DNA from: Occallatibacter sp.
Lineage (GTDB): Bacteria; Acidobacteriota; Terriglobia; Terriglobales; Acidobacteriaceae
Reading direction: 5' to 3'
DNA length: 39,666 nt
Assembly (NCBI GenBank): GCA_031296305.1
Contig: JARLFZ010000030.1
Coordinates: 1 to 39,666, forward strand
Each line of letters opens with the position of its first letter. The first letter of the stretch is position 1. The notes beneath the pieces were generated by a model. The model did not search any database and had not been told where the DNA came from. It saw only the letters and a program-made list of their open reading frames with translations. A program made the position numbers and the translations under genes. Of the stretch, positions 38,592 through 39,666 are shown one piece after another.

Positions 38592-39571
38592 GCATCGTGG
38601 ACAAGGTAGGCGAACCCAAGGTCATAGAGAAGCAGGCGTTATTCGACTGCCGTGAAGCCTACTCCTCTGTGCTGGAGGAACTGGCGGCGCAGGATCAACG
38701 TGTATGCGCCGTGATCAACGATTCCCTGTCCTCGGCAAGACTTAAGAGCTTCAAAACGAAATATCCGGATCGCTTTGTCAATGTCGGCATCGCCGAGCAA
38801 AATCTGGTGGGAGTGAGTTGTGGGCTGGCCAACAGCGGCATGATCCCGTATGTATGCGCCGCATCGTGCTTCTTGACCGCACGGTCAATGGAACAGATCA
38901 AAGTTGACCTCGCCTATTCCAAAACTAATGTCCGGCTTTGCGCCATGTCGCCGGGTATGGCCTACGGCCAGCTCGGTCCTACGCACCACTCCATCGAAGA
39001 TCTCGCCTGGATGCGTGTGCTGCCCAATCTTACCGTGATTGTTCCGGCCGACCCCGTGGAGACCGCAGCTGTCATGCGCTACTCGCTCCTGCACGAGGGG
39101 CCAATGTTTCTGCGCATCGCGCGCTTGCCCGTGCCGCGCGTGCATGGCGACGATTACGAATTCCGTTTAGGCAAGGCGGTGCGCCTTCGCGAAGGCTCCG
39201 ACGTGACGCTGATCGCGAACGGCCTGATGGTGTGCCGCGCCCTCGATGCGGCCAAAGCGCTTGAGGCGCGTGGCATTTCGGCGCGCGTGCTCAACATGAG
39301 CACCTTGAAACCACTCGATCATGAGGCGATCCTCGATGCGGCCCGCACCACGCGCGGTATCGTAACTGCTGAAGAAGCGCTGGCGGCAGGCGGATTGGGC
39401 GGCGCGGTAGCCGAGGTGCTTGCGCAGCAACATCCCACCCCCATGCGCATCCTGGGCGTGCCCGACGTCTTCGCTCCCACGGGCAAGGCGGAGTTTTTGC
39501 TCGAACATTTTGGGCTGACCGCGGCGGGGATCGAACGCGCCGCTCTGGAACTGTTGGCGCGCGAGGGATAA
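38588..39571 (+). CDS. transketolase, C-terminal subunit
   Basis: A 327-residue partner half: pyrimidine-binding domain (FVNVGIAEQNLVGVSCGLANSG with the activating Glu; PGMAYGQLGPTHHSIEDLAWMRVLPNLTVIVPAD read as its main segments) and transketolase C domain (GIVTAEEALAAGGLGGAVAEVL). GTG at 38588 overlaps the stop of the N-terminal subunit by four bases (GTGA), so equal amounts of both halves are expected. Both visible halves are complete and in frame. Confidence 0.93.
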   Translation: MSIVDKVGEPKVIEKQALFDCREAYSSVLEELAAQDQRVCAVINDSLSSARLKSFKTKYPDRFVNVGIAEQNLVGVSCGLANSGMIPYVCAASCFLTARSMEQIKVDLAYSKTNVRLCAMSPGMAYGQLGPTHHSIEDLAWMRVLPNLTVIVPADPVETAAVMRYSLLHEGPMFLRIARLPVPRVHGDDYEFRLGKAVRLREGSDVTLIANGLMVCRALDAAKALEARGISARVLNMSTLKPLDHEAILDAARTTRGIVTAEEALAAGGLGGAVAEVLAQQHPTPMRILGVPDVFAPTGKAEFLLEHFGLTAAGIERAALELLAREG

Positions 39572-39666
39572 ATGGCCTGCGAATGGATTCTCGCGATTGA
39601 CCAGGGCACGACCAACACCAAAGCGCTGTTGGTCGATCGCGAAGGCCGTACGGCTTATCGGGCTTC
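39572..39666 (+). CDS. FGGY-family carbohydrate kinase, N-terminal fragment (runs off window)
   Basis: The ATG at 39572 immediately follows the transketolase stop. The 31 visible residues begin MACEWILAIDQGTTNTKALLVD, the phosphate-1 motif (DQGTTNTK) of FGGY kinases such as xylulokinase, glycerol kinase and apulose kinase. The frame is open to the window edge. The sugar specificity lies outside the window. With the split transketolase it would phosphorylate the keto-sugar that the transketolase then cleaves. Confidence 0.85.
   Translation, partial: MACEWILAIDQGTTNTKALLVDREGRTAYRA

Overview
The window looks like a chromosomal segment of an acidobacterium (Acidobacteriota, probably class Terriglobia). 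This is inferred from gene content and was not checked against any database: a long Oar-type TonB-dependent receptor with a carboxypeptidase-regulatory N-terminus, a fused bacterial cellulose operon, a hopanoid cluster, a DUF7009 protein, GC-rich coding sequence, and many small palindromic intergenic repeats. No phage, plasmid or transposase gene is visible.

Layout. 1-1600: the end of a KdpD-like protein without a kinase domain, then a convergent three-gene operon (DUF2089 regulator, small membrane protein, SHOCT-like protein) with a palindrome over its promoter. 1729-15430 (minus strand): a four-gene cellulose operon transcribed bcsR-bcsQ fusion, bcsA-bcsB fusion, bcsZ, bcsC. Two of its three junctions are 4-base overlaps. 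15897-15972: tRNA-Lys(TTT). 16090-25494 (minus strand): a hopanoid cluster transcribed ispH, shc, hpnH, unknown orf, hpnA, hpnG, and two zinc-dependent MDR dehydrogenases. The last dehydrogenase carries six N-terminal 11-residue repeats. 25680-26603: a tiny secreted His-rich peptide and a HigBA-like toxin-antitoxin pair. 26896-31967: dnaE, an aldo/keto reductase and a DUF7009 protein. 32143-39666: a probable sugar-use locus, with a Tat-exported DUF5060/DUF4038-type glycoside hydrolase and a TonB-dependent receptor on the minus strand, and divergently a split transketolase pair followed by the start of an FGGY kinase.

How the genes work together. The bcs genes cover c-di-GMP-regulated synthesis (BcsA PilZ), periplasmic guidance (BcsB), trimming (BcsZ) and outer-membrane export (BcsC). 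IspH feeds isoprenoid precursor supply, Shc makes hopene or hopanol, HpnH adds adenosine and HpnG removes adenine to leave ribosylhopane. The two dehydrogenases, one of them translationally coupled to hpnG, are candidates for the later reduction to bacteriohopanetetrol. In the last region, an exported apiosidase-like hydrolase plus split transketolase plus FGGY kinase resembles the known apulose-4-phosphate transketolase route for D-apiose.

The most unusual non-coding signal is a 48-bp double-hairpin repeat present five times in the same orientation. Four copies sit 4-8 bases after a stop codon. One is read through in frame inside bcsC. One is interrupted by a 36-bp palindrome flanked by a 7-bp direct duplication.
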